Source: Pseudomonas sp. PA27(2017)
Lineage (GTDB): Bacteria; Pseudomonadota; Gammaproteobacteria; Pseudomonadales; Pseudomonadaceae
NCBI RefSeq assembly: GCF_001945445.1
Contig: NZ_MSXW01000046.1
Coordinates: 62,001 to 126,000 of the forward strand
Reading direction: 5' to 3'
DNA: 64,000 nt
Below, in pieces: positions 1 to 10,128 of the stretch. Each line of letters starts with the position of its first letter. Within the stretch, counting starts at the first letter, position 1. The position numbers were made by a program, and so were the translations under genes. The notes beneath the pieces are model-generated. The model was given only the letters and a program-made list of their open reading frames with translations. It did no database searches and was not told where the DNA came from.

Positions 1-188
1 AACCGCAAGTCGGCGCCGCGCAACACGGCCATGGCGGCCGGCGCCTGCTCGAAGATCTGCCCGAAGTGTTCTACGCCAGCCGTGCCCAGGCCGGTGCCAG
101 CAGCAGCCAGACGGGCCTTGAGATCGGCATTCTCTGCCTCGAGCGTCTGCAACCGCTGCCGAAGCGCTTCGGCGTCATCAGATATCAC
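1..188 (-). CDS. PAS-like sensor protein, N-terminal fragment (cut by window edge)
   Basis: Open frame running off the left end of the window; only the first ~62 residues are visible. The chosen start is a GTG at 188 with a weak GGGAT upstream; no ATG is available. Residues 4-27 form a charged, leucine-rich heptad stretch (coiled coil), followed by a stretch around residues 42-60 with FGQIFEQAPAAMAVL, which is the usual beginning of a PAS domain in sensor kinases and diguanylate cyclases. It lies downstream of the HBM chemoreceptor on the same strand, separated by 169 bp. The output domain is outside the window, so kinase, cyclase or other cannot be decided. Confidence 0.55.
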   Translation of the reverse strand, partial: MISDDAEALRQRLQTLEAENADLKARLAAAGTGLGTAGVEHFGQIFEQAPAAMAVLRGADLR

Positions 189-357
189 GATAGATCCCAA
201 GCTGGCAGAGAAAGGAGGCGGAGCGAGGCGCCATTGAAGCCTGTCTGGTGGTTTTTTGCTACCGGCCCGCCATTTAAATTCACAGCTGGCCGCAGTGCTC
301 CGTGGCTGGGGTGACGCGCGGTTGCCCGCGCGCCAATGCCCGCTCAGCGGTGGTGTT

Positions 358-2316
358 TCACGCCAGTTTGAAGCGGTTGACCTGGGCTTGCAGGTCGGCG
401 CCCAGGCGCGCCAGATCGATGCTGGCAGCCGAAGTTTCCTCGGTAGCCGCCGACGACTGCTCGGCCACGTCGCGGATGCTCGACACGCTGCGATTGATCT
501 CCTCGGCCACCGAACTCTGCTGCTCGGCGGCAGTGGCGATCTGCTGGTTCATCTGCTGGATTTCCGAGACTGCCGCATTGATCGCGCTCAGGGCGCCGTT
601 GGCCTGCTTGGCCGCGTGCACGGTGGTTTCCGCCTGGGCGCAGCTCTGCCCCATCATGGCCACGGCTTTCTCAGCGCCGCTCTGCAGATTGCTGATCAAG
701 CCCTCGATCTGCTCGGTGGACTCCTGGGTACGCCGCGCCAGGGCGCGAACCTCATCGGCCACCACGGCGAAACCGCGACCCGACTCACCAGCCCGCGCTG
801 CCTCGATGGCCGCGTTGAGGGCCAGCAGGTTGGTCTGTTCGGCGATACCCTTGATCACGTCGAGCACGGTGCCAATGTTGCCGCTGTCATGTTTGAGCGA
901 CTCGATGGCGTGGGCCGAATCCTCGATGGACACGGCCAGTTTCTCGATACGCGCCACCGCCTGCTGCACGGTCTGCTGGCCTTCCTGGGTCTGCTCGTCG
1001 GCGTTGCGGGCGTATTCGGCGGCCGATTCGGCGTTGCGCGCCACGTCCAGCACGGTAGCGGTCATCTCGTTCATGGCGGTGGCCACCTGCTCGGTTTCCA
1101 TGCGTTGCTGAGCCACCCCGGCGCTGGTCTGTTCCGTCACCGCAGACAACTCCTCGGCCGCCGTGGCCAATTGCGCAACGCCGTTGCCCAGGCGCCCCAG
1201 TAGATCGCGCAGGCTCTGGGTCATGTCCTGCATGGCCTGCATCAGTTGGCCCAGTTCGTCGTGGCGATCCGGCACGATATCGGCGGACAAGTCGCCATTG
1301 GCCACCTGCTTGGCCACACCGACCACACGCTGCAGCGGGCCGACGATCAGGCGGGTGATCAACAGCGCGCACAGCACACCAAGGACGAAGGCGATGGCGG
1401 CGGCACTGAATAGCAGTGTCTTGGCATTGCTGGCGTCGCTGTTGAGCAAACCGAACTGAAGCGCCAGGGCCTGGTTCGAGGAGTCCGCAACCTGACGGGC
1501 GCGCTGGGTCATGTCGTTTTCGGTGGTGGCGTAATCGGCAACTGCCTTGCGCATGTTGCCGAACTGTTCGTTGTACTGCTGCAACTGGACCAGCGCGGCT
1601 TCGACATCCGCCTGGTCATCGGGGTTGCCTAGCGAGCGAGTGAGGATCAGGCCCTTTTGCTGCAGCGACGCGAAATGCTGCTGCAGCAACGTGGCGTATT
1701 GCTCGTCCTTGCGCAGCAGAAAGTCTTTTTCCCGACGGCGTGCCTCGAGCAGCTCCACGGCCAGTGCATTGGCCTGGTTGGCTTGATCGAGCACATCGAT
1801 ACTGGCCTGATCCCCCGTCAGACGAATTTGCTCGACGGCCGCCTTGCGCAGACGCTCTTCCAGGGATGAGAACTTCTCAAGGGCGGCCCGCGCCGCGTTT
1901 TCCATGGCCGCCTGCGCCGAATGACTGTTCGCGGTGGCCTGTTTGAGGCTCAGCAGCTCATCTCGGTAGCCCTGCACATCGCCCTGAATCTTGCGCATCA
2001 GCTCCTTGTTCTGCGGGCGCTGCATCTGGTCTTCGCTGGCTTTGGCCTGTTGCTGGATCTCGTCGGTCATGGCAAGTGCCTGCTGCATGTACTTGTCGTC
2101 GTCACGCAGGATGAAGTTCTTCTCCTGCTGACGCGCCTGGGTCAGCTTGGCATCGATGCTGCTGACCCCCAACAGCACGTCGAAACGCCGCAAGGTGGTC
2201 TGCAAGGCCGACTGCCCCACCCAGACGATGACCAGAGTAATGGCCAGAATCAGACCAAAACCGACGAACAGCTTCTTTCTGACGCTCATGTCGAGCAGCA
2301 AGTTAGAGAAGGACAT
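358..2316 (-). CDS. Methyl-accepting chemotaxis protein with HBM sensor domain
   Basis: 652-residue membrane chemoreceptor that would signal to CheW/CheA. TM1 lies near residues 14-34 and TM2 near 301-321. The periplasmic part (35-300) is long, all-helical and contains two related signature repeats, [10 protein letters not shown] (62-71) and [11 protein letters not shown] (192-202), typical of the helical bimodular (HBM) sensor of McpS-like receptors that bind organic acids. A HAMP domain follows TM2, then the long signalling hairpin with the conserved tip [19 protein letters not shown]. The ATG at 2316 has GGGAG at good spacing; upstream in-frame codons have no ribosome site. It follows the stressosome operon after a 364-bp gap, so it probably has its own promoter. 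The ligand cannot be read from sequence. Confidence 0.93.
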   Translation of the reverse strand: MSFSNLLLDMSVRKKLFVGFGLILAITLVIVWVGQSALQTTLRRFDVLLGVSSIDAKLTQARQQEKNFILRDDDKYMQQALAMTDEIQQQAKASEDQMQRPQNKELMRKIQGDVQGYRDELLSLKQATANSHSAQAAMENAARAALEKFSSLEERLRKAAVEQIRLTGDQASIDVLDQANQANALAVELLEARRREKDFLLRKDEQYATLLQQHFASLQQKGLILTRSLGNPDDQADVEAALVQLQQYNEQFGNMRKAVADYATTENDMTQRARQVADSSNQALALQFGLLNSDASNAKTLLFSAAAIAFVLGVLCALLITRLIVGPLQRVVGVAKQVANGDLSADIVPDRHDELGQLMQAMQDMTQSLRDLLGRLGNGVAQLATAAEELSAVTEQTSAGVAQQRMETEQVATAMNEMTATVLDVARNAESAAEYARNADEQTQEGQQTVQQAVARIEKLAVSIEDSAHAIESLKHDSGNIGTVLDVIKGIAEQTNLLALNAAIEAARAGESGRGFAVVADEVRALARRTQESTEQIEGLISNLQSGAEKAVAMMGQSCAQAETTVHAAKQANGALSAINAAVSEIQQMNQQIATAAEQQSSVAEEINRSVSSIRDVAEQSSAATEETSAASIDLARLGADLQAQVNRFKLA

Positions 2317-2680
2317 ATGCAGACTCCCTGGATATTGCGATAAGGCCAAAGCCCTTTGGTCACGCGCCCTCCGGCGCATGCAGCAAGCGCAGTGGAAGCC
2401 GGCCGTGCGGAGGCGGCGGTTTTCCTGCGGCATGTCCAACACTATCGGCGGGCAGATATGAAACTGTAAGTTTTGTAACCATCCATAACCAGAGCACACG
2501 GCTCCAGCGGCTTCCAGGGCCAGCACAAAGGTGCTCCGGGACAGGGAATCGCGCGCTGTATCCGCCTGGCGACGGATTGCAGCAAAGCAGTGGCGCGGCG
2601 AACCGGGCGACGCCGGCCAGCGTGGTAGACACCCGGAGCCATCGACGACGGCCCCGCGCTCGCCAGGCAGCGAGCGTCGA
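2317..2680. other. Intergenic region between hybrid kinase and HBM chemoreceptor
   Basis: 364 bp without a supportable gene. A short inverted repeat (CGCTCG at 2657-2662 and CGAGCG at 2671-2676) directly follows the hybrid kinase stop on the minus strand, but no T-run follows it, so terminator function is doubtful. The A/T-richer stretch around 2455-2490 is the likely promoter zone of the chemoreceptor. Confidence 0.4.
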
Positions 2681-4615
2681 TCAGTGCTCGGGAAGCGAGG
2701 CCCGCACCTTCTCCAGCAGCTCGTTCATCTTGAACGGCTTGGCCAGCAGTTCCATACCGCTGCTCAGAAACACCTCGCGGTTGATGGCCTTTTCGGCATA
2801 ACCGGTCATGAACAGGATCGGCAAGCCCTTGTGCAGGGCGCGCGCCCGCTCGGCCAGTTCGCGGCCGTTCATGCGCGGCAGGCCCACATCAGTGAGCAAC
2901 AGGTCGATCTGCGCAGCGCTCTGCAGGTGCACCAGGGCAGTTTCCACATCACCGGCCTGAGTGCAGCGGTAACCCGCCTCTTCAAGCACTTCAGCGACGA
3001 AAGCGCGCACCGAGGGCACGTCCTCGACGATCAGCACATGCTCGCCGGCACCACGGTAATCCGACTGTTCGGCGCTGCCCTGCTCCAGCAGCGGCTCGCT
3101 GCTGACCGGCAGCATAACGGTCACTTCCGTGCCTCGCCCTGGCGCACTGCGGATGCCCGCGTGCCCACCGGACTGACGGGCGAAACCGTAGATGGTCGAC
3201 AACCCCAGGCCGGTGCCCTGGCCCACCGGTTTGGTGGTGAAGAACGGGTCGAATACCTTGTCGATCAACGCGTGCTCGATGCCGGTACCGTCATCGCGCA
3301 CCGACAGGGCGATATAGGCGCCGTCGGCCAGATTGGGATCACCACTGAAATGGGCGGTGTAGGTGGCCACCCAGATGTGGCCGCCCTGGGGCAGCGCATC
3401 GCGGGCGTTGATCACGAGATTGAGCACCGCACTTTCCAACTGGCTCGGGTCGACCAGAGCGATCGATGGCTTGCCGTTGAGCTCCAGAGTCAGGGAAATC
3501 TGCTCGCCGATGGTGCGCACCAGCATTTCTTCCAGCGAACGGATACGCTCGTTGACGTCCACCGCACGATTATCCAGAGGCTGCTTGCGGGCGAAGGCCA
3601 GCAGGCGATGGGTCAGCGCCGCCGCACTCATCGCCGAGTTGAGTGCCGCATCGGTATACAGCTGCACGCGATCCAGGCGGTGCTCGCCGACCCGCTTCTG
3701 GATCAACTCCAGGCTGGTGATGATGCCGGTGAGCATGTTGTTGAAGTCGTGGGCGATTCCGCCGGTGAGATTGCCCAGGGCTTCCATCTTCTGCATCTGC
3801 AACAGCTGCGCTTCGGTACGCGCGCGCTCGGCCACTTCGTAGGCCAGCTGGTTGGTGGCATCGTCCAGCTGGGCCTTGTGCAGGCGCTCACGGCGGCGAT
3901 GTTCGGTGACGTCCTCGACGAACACCAGGCTCAGGGCCGAGTCCCGATAGGGCGACACCTGCCACTCGGTTTCCCGCGCCTCGCCGTGTACCTGCATGGT
4001 CAGCGAGCCCTTCCAGCGCTCGCCAGCCGCGAGCCGCGCGCGCAGCTCGTCGAGCATGCTCGCCTGGTCGTCGGCGAAGCACCGGCGTAGGCCCTCCTCG
4101 CCATCGATCAGTTGGGCGAAGGCGTGGTTGCACTCGTGCACCGCCAGGTCGGCATCCAGCACGGCGATGGGCGCGCTGACGTTGACGAATATCTCGCGAA
4201 AGCGCGCCTCGCTGGCGCGCAGGGCGTCTTCGGTGATGCGCACGCGCAACAGCGTGCGCAGCGTGGCCAGCAGTACGTCCGGGTCGACCGGGTGCACTAG
4301 GTAGGCGTCGGCTCCCGCTTCGAGGCCGGTGACGATGTCGCCGGTCTGGATCGACGCGGCGGACACGTGGATCACCGGCAGCAGCGCGGTACGCGGCTCA
4401 GCCCGTAGAGTGCGGACGATATCGAAGCCGCTCATGTCCGGCAGGTTGACGTCGAGGATCAGCGCGTCGATGGCCTCGCTGCGGATCAGCGCCAGGCCGT
4501 CGCTGCCGGTTCCGGCTTCGAGCACCTGGTAACCGTGACGCTCCAGGCGCCGACGCAGGGCATAGCGGGTGGCTGCATTGTCGTCGACGATCAGGACACG
4601 GCTGTCATTGCTCAT
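2681..4615 (-). CDS. Hybrid sensor kinase: REC-PAS-HisKA-HATPase-REC
   Basis: 644-residue soluble signalling protein and last gene of the stressosome-type operon. Domains in order: receiver 1 (about 6-125, phosphoacceptor Asp55 in LILDVNLPD), PAS (about 135-240), a linker helix, HisKA with the H-box GGIAHDFNN (His289), HATPase_c with DDGTGIE and [13 protein letters not shown], and a C-terminal receiver 2 (LLTDVGLP). Receiver 1 has His in place of the usual conserved Lys (LVHPVDP). The start at 4615 overlaps the upstream kinase gene by 11 nt (ATGAGCAATGA), indicating translational coupling; an ATG 18 nt further upstream is possible. Reading from the domains, receiver 1 may take phosphate from the upstream kinase. 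There is no DNA-binding output, so it probably works by phosphorelay. Confidence 0.9.
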   Translation of the reverse strand: MSNDSRVLIVDDNAATRYALRRRLERHGYQVLEAGTGSDGLALIRSEAIDALILDVNLPDMSGFDIVRTLRAEPRTALLPVIHVSAASIQTGDIVTGLEAGADAYLVHPVDPDVLLATLRTLLRVRITEDALRASEARFREIFVNVSAPIAVLDADLAVHECNHAFAQLIDGEEGLRRCFADDQASMLDELRARLAAGERWKGSLTMQVHGEARETEWQVSPYRDSALSLVFVEDVTEHRRRERLHKAQLDDATNQLAYEVAERARTEAQLLQMQKMEALGNLTGGIAHDFNNMLTGIITSLELIQKRVGEHRLDRVQLYTDAALNSAMSAAALTHRLLAFARKQPLDNRAVDVNERIRSLEEMLVRTIGEQISLTLELNGKPSIALVDPSQLESAVLNLVINARDALPQGGHIWVATYTAHFSGDPNLADGAYIALSVRDDGTGIEHALIDKVFDPFFTTKPVGQGTGLGLSTIYGFARQSGGHAGIRSAPGRGTEVTVMLPVSSEPLLEQGSAEQSDYRGAGEHVLIVEDVPSVRAFVAEVLEEAGYRCTQAGDVETALVHLQSAAQIDLLLTDVGLPRMNGRELAERARALHKGLPILFMTGYAEKAINREVFLSSGMELLAKPFKMNELLEKVRASLPEH

Positions 4616-5480
4616 CGGCGACCTCGGCGGCAATGGCCAGCGGGATGGTCACCGAGAACACCGAACCCACGCCCGGCTCGCTCTGCACAGCCACCTCGCC
4701 GCCGAGCAGCGCCGCGAAGCGCTTGCACAGCGACAGCCCCAGGCCGGTGCCGCGCAGGCGCTTCTGCAGCGGCGAGTCGATCTGCGAGAAGTCCTCGAAC
4801 AGGGCGTCGTGCAACTCGGGGGCAATGCCGATGCCGGTGTCGCTGACCGCGAACCGTATCCGGTCATTGCCTTCCAGGCGCGCCGACACCCGCACTTCAC
4901 CGCGGGTGGTGAACTTCAGCGAATTGGAGATGAAGTTGCGCAGGATCTGCGCGAGCTTCTTGTCGTCGGTATAGAGGCGCGGCAGGCCGACCGGTTCTTC
5001 GAAGATCAGGTCCACCGCGCGGGCATCGACTATGGGTCGAAACATACCGCGCAGCGCCGAGAACAGGTCGAGCATGTCGAACCAGGCCGGCGAAATGCTG
5101 ATGCGCCCCGCTTCGATCTTGGCCAGGTCGAGCAGGTCGTCGACCATGTCGCTTAGCTCGCGTGCCGCCGTGCTGACGAAGGCGACCTGACGGTGCTGCT
5201 CATCGCTCAGCGGGCCATCGAGTTCGTCGCTGAGCAGGCTGGTGATGCTCAGGATCGAGCCCAGCGGGGTGCGGAACTCATGGCTCATGTAGGACAGGAA
5301 GCGGCTCTTGAGGTCAGACGCCTGGCGCAGCTCATCGGCCTGGTTGTCGAGCTCGGCGTACAGGGCTAGCACGCCCTGGTTGGTTTCCTCGAGCTCTTCG
5401 CGCAGTGCGGCGCTTTCGCTGCGCAACTGGGCGATCAGCGCGGCCTGCTCGGTGTGGCTGAGGTTTTCGGGTTCAGCCAT
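4605..5480 (-). CDS. Sensor histidine kinase (HisKA-HATPase, no membrane segment)
   Basis: 291 residues. An N-terminal coiled coil (about 8-55) leads into HisKA with SHEFRTPLG (His67) and an HATPase_c domain with N box (FISNSLKF), G1 (SDTGIGIAP) and G2 (RGTGLGLSLCKR). There is no transmembrane segment or recognisable input domain, so the signal probably comes from partner proteins of the stressosome operon. Start ATG at 5480 overlaps the end of the phosphatase gene by 8 nt; its own 3' end overlaps the hybrid kinase gene by 11 nt. Partner receivers are most likely those of the following gene. Confidence 0.9.
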   Translation of the reverse strand: MAEPENLSHTEQAALIAQLRSESAALREELEETNQGVLALYAELDNQADELRQASDLKSRFLSYMSHEFRTPLGSILSITSLLSDELDGPLSDEQHRQVAFVSTAARELSDMVDDLLDLAKIEAGRISISPAWFDMLDLFSALRGMFRPIVDARAVDLIFEEPVGLPRLYTDDKKLAQILRNFISNSLKFTTRGEVRVSARLEGNDRIRFAVSDTGIGIAPELHDALFEDFSQIDSPLQKRLRGTGLGLSLCKRFAALLGGEVAVQSEPGVGSVFSVTIPLAIAAEVADEQ

Positions 5481-6489
5481 GGATGGCCTCCAACGCGATG
5501 ACCACGACCGTGACATCGTCACGGCCGCGGCAGAAATCTCGGTGCAGCACGGCGGCGATCACCGCCGGGTGACGATAGGCCAGGCCCGGGTAATCGTTCA
5601 GATTCCAGCGCGACTGCAGGCCGTCGCTGTGCAGAATCAGCAGTTGCCCGGTCACCTGCTCGAAGTCGAACGGCTGCGCCTTGCGGTACTGGCCGCCGAC
5701 GATGCCAGGATGCGATGCCAGGCCACGCGACTTGCCGGCGCTGATAAGGTTGGCGGCGATGTTGCCGATCCCGACGAAGCGCAAATGGCCGCTGTCGAGC
5801 TGGGCCTGGGCGACGGCCACGGCGCCGCCGCGGGTGCCGTGCATGGCGCGGTGCAGGTCATCGATCAACAGCAATGGGTCATTGAACGGCCCCTGGGCGA
5901 AGGTTTGCGTACAGACCTCTGCCGCCTGCTGCGCTTCTTCACCATGGCCCAGCCCGTCGACCACCAGCGCGCTGACGGCGTTTTCGCCGAGCACCAGGTA
6001 CCAGCCGTCGCCGCAGGCCGGGTCGCCGTTGAGCGCGTGCTGGCTGACGCCGAACGGCAGGTCGGGCTTCTTGGCCGAACGTGGATAGAAGCGCGCCAGC
6101 AGCACGGCGCCGCGGGCATCGGCGTAGGCGTCGAAGACCTCGGCCTGACGGCTGATCGCGCCGAGGCCGATGCCCTGGGTGCCGCCTGTGGAATAGCCGT
6201 CGGTCAGGCAGGCATCGAGGTCGAAGCCGGCGGCGCGGTCCACGGCGACGATCTCCACCCCGGCGCCATTGCTGCGCGGCAATACGCGCAGATGCAGCTC
6301 GCCACGCCCGGCATGCTTGAGCAGGTTGCTGGCCAGCTCCGTGGCCACCAGCGCCACCCGCCCGGCATCGGACGCGTCGAAGCCCTGCCCCTCGGCCAAC
6401 TTCTGCGCGGTGCGTCGGGCGTGGCCGACCTGGCTGTCGTCGTCGATGGGCAGCACCTGGGTGACGCTGCCGCTGATGTTCATGTCCAT
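5473..6489 (-). CDS. Anti-sigma-type ATPase fused to SpoIIE/RsbX-like phosphatase
   Basis: 338 residues. The N-terminal part (about 10-140) is an RsbW/RsbT-like GHKL ATPase with N box ATELASNLLKHA and G box GTQGIGLGAIS. The C-terminal part (about 145-338) is a PP2C/SpoIIE-type phosphatase with metal-binding motifs DGLGHG, LILHSDGLQ and GRDDVTVVVI. In Gram-positive stressosome systems RsbX resets RsbR and RsbS by dephosphorylation; this position in the operon, right after rsbT, suggests the same role, with the ATPase half possibly acting on an STAS protein. Start 6489 overlaps the rsbT stop; ATG at 6483 (ATGA overlap) is an equally good start. The downstream kinase gene overlaps by 8 nt. Confidence 0.85.
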   Translation of the reverse strand: MDMNISGSVTQVLPIDDDSQVGHARRTAQKLAEGQGFDASDAGRVALVATELASNLLKHAGRGELHLRVLPRSNGAGVEIVAVDRAAGFDLDACLTDGYSTGGTQGIGLGAISRQAEVFDAYADARGAVLLARFYPRSAKKPDLPFGVSQHALNGDPACGDGWYLVLGENAVSALVVDGLGHGEEAQQAAEVCTQTFAQGPFNDPLLLIDDLHRAMHGTRGGAVAVAQAQLDSGHLRFVGIGNIAANLISAGKSRGLASHPGIVGGQYRKAQPFDFEQVTGQLLILHSDGLQSRWNLNDYPGLAYRHPAVIAAVLHRDFCRGRDDVTVVVIALEAIHG

Positions 6490-6884
6490 CGGGTAATCGT
6501 GATCCTGGTGCCTTTGCCCGGCTCGGTGTCCAGTTCGAATTCGTCGACCAGGCGCTTGGCGCCGGTAAGGCCGAGGCCCAGGCCGTTGCCCGAGGTCCAG
6601 CCGTCGGTCATCGCCAGCTTGAGGTCGGCAATGCCCGGCCCTTCGTCGCGAAAGACCAGGCGCAGGCCGACGCGGGTGCTGTCGTCGAGCACCTGCCAGT
6701 CCATGTCGCCACCGCCGCCATAGACCATGGTGTTGCGTGCCAGCTCGCTGACCGCGGTGACCAGCTTGGTCAGATCGATCAACCGCATGCCGCACTCGGT
6801 GGCCAGCTTGCGGGTGGTCTGGCGGGCCAGCACCACGTCCTGCTCGATGGCGATCGGCTGGGTACCACTGCTGCGTACGATCAT
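6480..6884 (-). CDS. rsbT: RsbT-like serine/threonine kinase
   Basis: 134 residues, the usual RsbT length. GHKL ATPase fold: N box SELARNTMVYGGGG, G1 DEGPGIAD, G2 GNGLGLGLTGAKRL. In known stressosomes RsbT phosphorylates the STAS domains of RsbR and RsbS, is released and then activates a downstream partner (RsbU phosphatase in Bacillus). Here no RsbU or sigma-B is visible and the following genes are a phosphatase and two-component proteins. The start overlaps the rsbS stop by ATGA (6881-6884), and the stop overlaps the next gene: tight translational coupling. Confidence 0.9.
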   Translation of the reverse strand: MIVRSSGTQPIAIEQDVVLARQTTRKLATECGMRLIDLTKLVTAVSELARNTMVYGGGGDMDWQVLDDSTRVGLRLVFRDEGPGIADLKLAMTDGWTSGNGLGLGLTGAKRLVDEFELDTEPGKGTRITITRWT

Positions 6885-7243
6885 CGCCGCGCCACCCGCT
6901 CACGCAGGCGCTGCATGCCGCGCTCGACATCCAGCGCGGTGCTGACGCCCGGCAGGGTCATGCCCAGTTCCACCAGGGTAATGGCCACCGCCGGCTGCAT
7001 GCCGACCAGCATGGTCTCGGCATCCATGATTCGCGAGAGGCCGGAGATGGTGCCGATCATCCGGCCGATGAACGAATCGACCATGTCCAGCGCGGAGATG
7101 TCGATCAACACGCCGCGAGCCGACGTCTTGCTGATCAGTTCAGCGAGATCCTCTTGCAGGGTCAGGGCCAGTTGGTCGTGCATGTCGACCTGGATGGTCA
7201 CCAGCAGGAACTCACCCATTCGCAAAATCGGAATGCGCTCCAT
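6881..7243 (-). CDS. rsbS: RsbS-like STAS protein (stressosome core)
   Basis: 120-residue single STAS domain. The conserved phosphorylation region reads ALDMVDSFIGRMI, with Asp56-Ser57 corresponding to the Ser59 site of Bacillus RsbS phosphorylated by RsbT. RsbS forms the stressosome core together with RsbR and sequesters RsbT. The gene starts 4 bp after the rsbR stop and overlaps rsbT by 4 nt. Family assignment is strong because length, motif and neighbours agree. Confidence 0.92.
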   Translation of the reverse strand: MERIPILRMGEFLLVTIQVDMHDQLALTLQEDLAELISKTSARGVLIDISALDMVDSFIGRMIGTISGLSRIMDAETMLVGMQPAVAITLVELGMTLPGVSTALDVERGMQRLRERVARR

Positions 7244-7247
7244 GGGC

Positions 7248-8099
7248 TTACACCATTTTGTCGAGGCTGACGCCCTGGCGGCTCAGCGCCAACTTCAAGG
7301 CATCGGCCAGGTTGGCCTTGGTGCTCACACCCTGCAGGTCCAGGCCCAGGTGCACGATGGTCTGGGCGATCTGCGGGCGGATGCCGCTGATGATGCAGTC
7401 GGCGCCCATCAGGCGAATGGCGGTCACGGTCTTGAGCAGGTGCTGGGCGACCAGGGTGTCGACGGTCGGCACGCCGGTAATGTCGATGATGGCGATTTCC
7501 GAACCGGTGTCGACGATGCGTTGCAACAGCGACTCCATCACCACCTGGGTGCGCTGGGAGTCCAGGGTGCCGATCATCGGCAGTGCCAGGATACCGTCCC
7601 ACAGCTTGACCACCGGGGTGGACAGCTCCAGCAGCTCTTCCTGCTGACGCTTGATCACCGCCTCGCGGGATTTCTGAAAGGTGCGGATGGTGTGCATGCC
7701 CAGGTTGTCGAACAGCTCGGACACGTCCAGCAGTTGCTGTGCCTGCTCTTCCGGCCGGTCGCGGTAATGACGCTGCAGCAGGGCGAACAGCGGGCCCTTG
7801 AGGACGAAGATGAAATTGGCGGTCTGGTGCGAATCATGGCCCAGCAGTGCGCGGCTGGCCGACAGACGCTCAAGGAACTGGCGTACCTTCTCCCAGTCCG
7901 GTGTGGCGATGTTCGAACCACCCTCGCCCTCCAGAGCAGCCAGGGTCAGTTGCAGAAACTCGGCGGTCTGCTGATGCAGCTCCTGCTCCTTGATATTGCG
8001 GGTCGCGCCACTGGCCTCCAGGCCCTTGCTCCACTCATCCAGCAATTGCGCCTGGTTGTTCTTGATCGCCTGGACGGTGCCGGTCTGCAGTGCTGCCAT
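7248..8099 (-). CDS. rsbR: RsbR-like stressosome sensor (N-terminal sensor + STAS)
   Basis: 283 residues. Residues 1-155 are a helical sensor region of the RsbRD_N/globin-like type; residues 160-280 are STAS. The two RsbT phosphorylation sites known from Bacillus RsbRA are conserved as Thr215 (TGVPTVDT) and Thr247 (GIRPQIAQT). First gene of the operon; AGGAG sits 8 nt before the ATG at 8099. The N-terminal residues do not by themselves show whether haem, light or another cue is sensed. Start is well supported. Confidence 0.92.
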   Translation of the reverse strand: MAALQTGTVQAIKNNQAQLLDEWSKGLEASGATRNIKEQELHQQTAEFLQLTLAALEGEGGSNIATPDWEKVRQFLERLSASRALLGHDSHQTANFIFVLKGPLFALLQRHYRDRPEEQAQQLLDVSELFDNLGMHTIRTFQKSREAVIKRQQEELLELSTPVVKLWDGILALPMIGTLDSQRTQVVMESLLQRIVDTGSEIAIIDITGVPTVDTLVAQHLLKTVTAIRLMGADCIISGIRPQIAQTIVHLGLDLQGVSTKANLADALKLALSRQGVSLDKMV

Positions 8100-8439
8100 G
8101 AGTCAAAACTCCTAAACGGATACAGGCCGACTTTTCTGATCGGCGTGAGAAAGTGACAGTGAGGGGTGGCAATAGTTGGAGCAGGTTTTGGCCGCGAATA
8201 GTACGGGTAAACAGGTGGCGTGCAGAAGCGCAAAACACCGTTAAAGTGACATCATCCGCAACGCCGCGGACCGGCGCTCTGACGGCTCATTCAAACGTAG
8301 TTGGAAAATTTTCTACAGCCTGCTCTGCGGTGCTGTTTTCCGGGCATCCGTACAACTTTCCGAGCGGTCAGAAATGATGGCGCAGCAATCTTTAAGTGAC
8401 CGTATACTGGCGCCACTCCAATGACATGGAACTAGACCC
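8100..8439. promoter_or_regulatory. Divergent promoter region between rsbR and a chemoreceptor
   Basis: 340 bp without a gene. It must contain the promoter of the minus-strand stressosome operon and that of the plus-strand chemoreceptor. A TATACT hexamer at 8403-8408, 31 bp before the chemoreceptor ATG, is a possible -10 box but no convincing -35 lies 16-18 bp upstream. No clear sigma-28 or sigma-54 motif was recognised. Confidence 0.4.
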
Positions 8440-10086
8440 ATGCGCCTCGACACGCTGACACTCAAGACCCGACTGATCATCGCAGTGGCCATCCCCTGCA
8501 TCGCCCTGGTTCTGGTCGCGGTGACCAGCCTCAACAGCATGTCGAACATGCAGAAAGAGGCCAGCGCGCTCTACCTCAATACCTCCGCCCCAATGCGGGC
8601 GATGGCCGAAGCCGCCTCGCGCATCCCGCGCATGCGTGTCGGCATCGACATGATGCTGCTGCAGGAGACCGCTCTGCGCGACGAACGCGGCGTCAAGACC
8701 CGTGTGCAGGAAGCGCTCAACGAAGACATTCCCGGCATGCGCGAAGCCATGCGCAATGCTGTCGAGGCCCAGGTCAACCCCGAGCGCCGCGCCCAGGCGC
8801 AGCGCTTGCTCGACCAGTTCGAAAACATGGTCAGTGGCGAGCTAACGCCGATGCTGCAGGCGCTCGACACCGGCGACATGGCCCGCGCCCAGCAGATTTA
8901 CCGCGATCAGTACGCCAAAAGCTACGGCGTGATGCGCGGCGGCGCCAACGAGCTGCTCGACGCCCTGCTGCAACAGGCCGAACAGCAGAACCAGCGCAGC
9001 ACCGACAATTATGAAGAAGGCCGTGTACGGCAGTTGGCGATCATCGCCCTGGGCCTGCTGGTATCGTTCGTCGCCTCCTGGCTGATCGTTGCCAACCTGC
9101 GTCGTCGCGTCTCCACGCTGCAGAGCAGCCTGGGCAACGCCGCCGACAACCTGGCGCTCAATGCCCGCATCGAGCTCAGCGGCAGTGACGAGCTGAGCGA
9201 CATCGCCCAGAGCTTCAACCGCTTCCTGGAACGGGTGCACGGCATCATGCAGCAGTTGGCCGGCAATTCCCGCCAGCTCTCAGCCATGGCCAGCGATGTA
9301 GCCGAGCGCGCACGCCTGACCCAGAGCAACTGCGTGGCCCAGAGTGACCGCACCGTGCAGGTGGCCACCGCCATCCACGAGTTGGGTTCGACGGTCAACG
9401 AAATTGCCGGCAACGCCGAGAACGCCGCCCAGGTAGCCCGCGAGGCGACCGGCTACGCCAATGGTGGTCGCGAAGTGGTGGACCAGGCCAACCGGCAGAT
9501 CGACGCGCTCAGTGGCGAGCTGGAGCAGACCGCCAAGGTGGTCGGCGAACTGGCCGGGCAGATCGAGGCGATCAGCGCGACCCTGGGCACCATCCGTAGC
9601 ATTTCCGAGCAGACCAATCTGCTGGCCCTCAACGCTGCCATCGAAGCGGCCCGTGCCGGTGAGCAAGGCCGCGGTTTCGCCGTGGTGGCCGACGAGGTAC
9701 GCACGCTTGCCAGCCGCTCGGGCGCTTCCACCGAAGAGATTCAGAAGGTCATCGACCGCCTGCAGGCCGAGTCACGCTCGGCAGTCGAAGCCATGGCCAA
9801 GGGCCGCCAGCAGAGTGAACGAGTGGTCGAATACGCCGGCAAGGCCTCCGAGGCACTGGAGCAGATCAACGGCCATATCGGCCAGATCAGCGACCAGAAC
9901 ATCCAGGTCGCCACCGCCACCGAGGAGCAGTCCGCCGTGGTCGAGGAAATCAACCGCAACGTCGAGCAGATCAACCAGTTCACCCAGGAGACCACGCAGA
10001 TCGCCGACCAACTGAACGACGCCAGCAGCAACCTGCAAGACCTGTCGCGCCAGCTCGACGAACTGGTCGGCAACTTCAAGCTCTGA
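8440..10086 (+). CDS. Methyl-accepting chemotaxis protein (4HB-type sensor)
   Basis: 548 residues. TM1 about 10-30, TM2 about 198-218; the periplasmic region of ~165 residues is helical and fits a four-helix-bundle (4HB_MCP) sensor. A HAMP-like segment follows TM2, then a methyl-accepting hairpin with the conserved tip [33 protein letters not shown] (shortened motif: [19 protein letters not shown]). It is divergent from the stressosome operon. The ribosome site is weak (TGGAAC). The C-terminus lacks a CheR-binding pentapeptide. Ligand unknown. Confidence 0.92.
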   Translation: MRLDTLTLKTRLIIAVAIPCIALVLVAVTSLNSMSNMQKEASALYLNTSAPMRAMAEAASRIPRMRVGIDMMLLQETALRDERGVKTRVQEALNEDIPGMREAMRNAVEAQVNPERRAQAQRLLDQFENMVSGELTPMLQALDTGDMARAQQIYRDQYAKSYGVMRGGANELLDALLQQAEQQNQRSTDNYEEGRVRQLAIIALGLLVSFVASWLIVANLRRRVSTLQSSLGNAADNLALNARIELSGSDELSDIAQSFNRFLERVHGIMQQLAGNSRQLSAMASDVAERARLTQSNCVAQSDRTVQVATAIHELGSTVNEIAGNAENAAQVAREATGYANGGREVVDQANRQIDALSGELEQTAKVVGELAGQIEAISATLGTIRSISEQTNLLALNAAIEAARAGEQGRGFAVVADEVRTLASRSGASTEEIQKVIDRLQAESRSAVEAMAKGRQQSERVVEYAGKASEALEQINGHIGQISDQNIQVATATEEQSAVVEEINRNVEQINQFTQETTQIADQLNDASSNLQDLSRQLDELVGNFKL

Positions 10087-10128
10087 GCCCGTTGCCACCG
10101 CCGGCGCGATGCCGGCGGTGGTGCTTCG

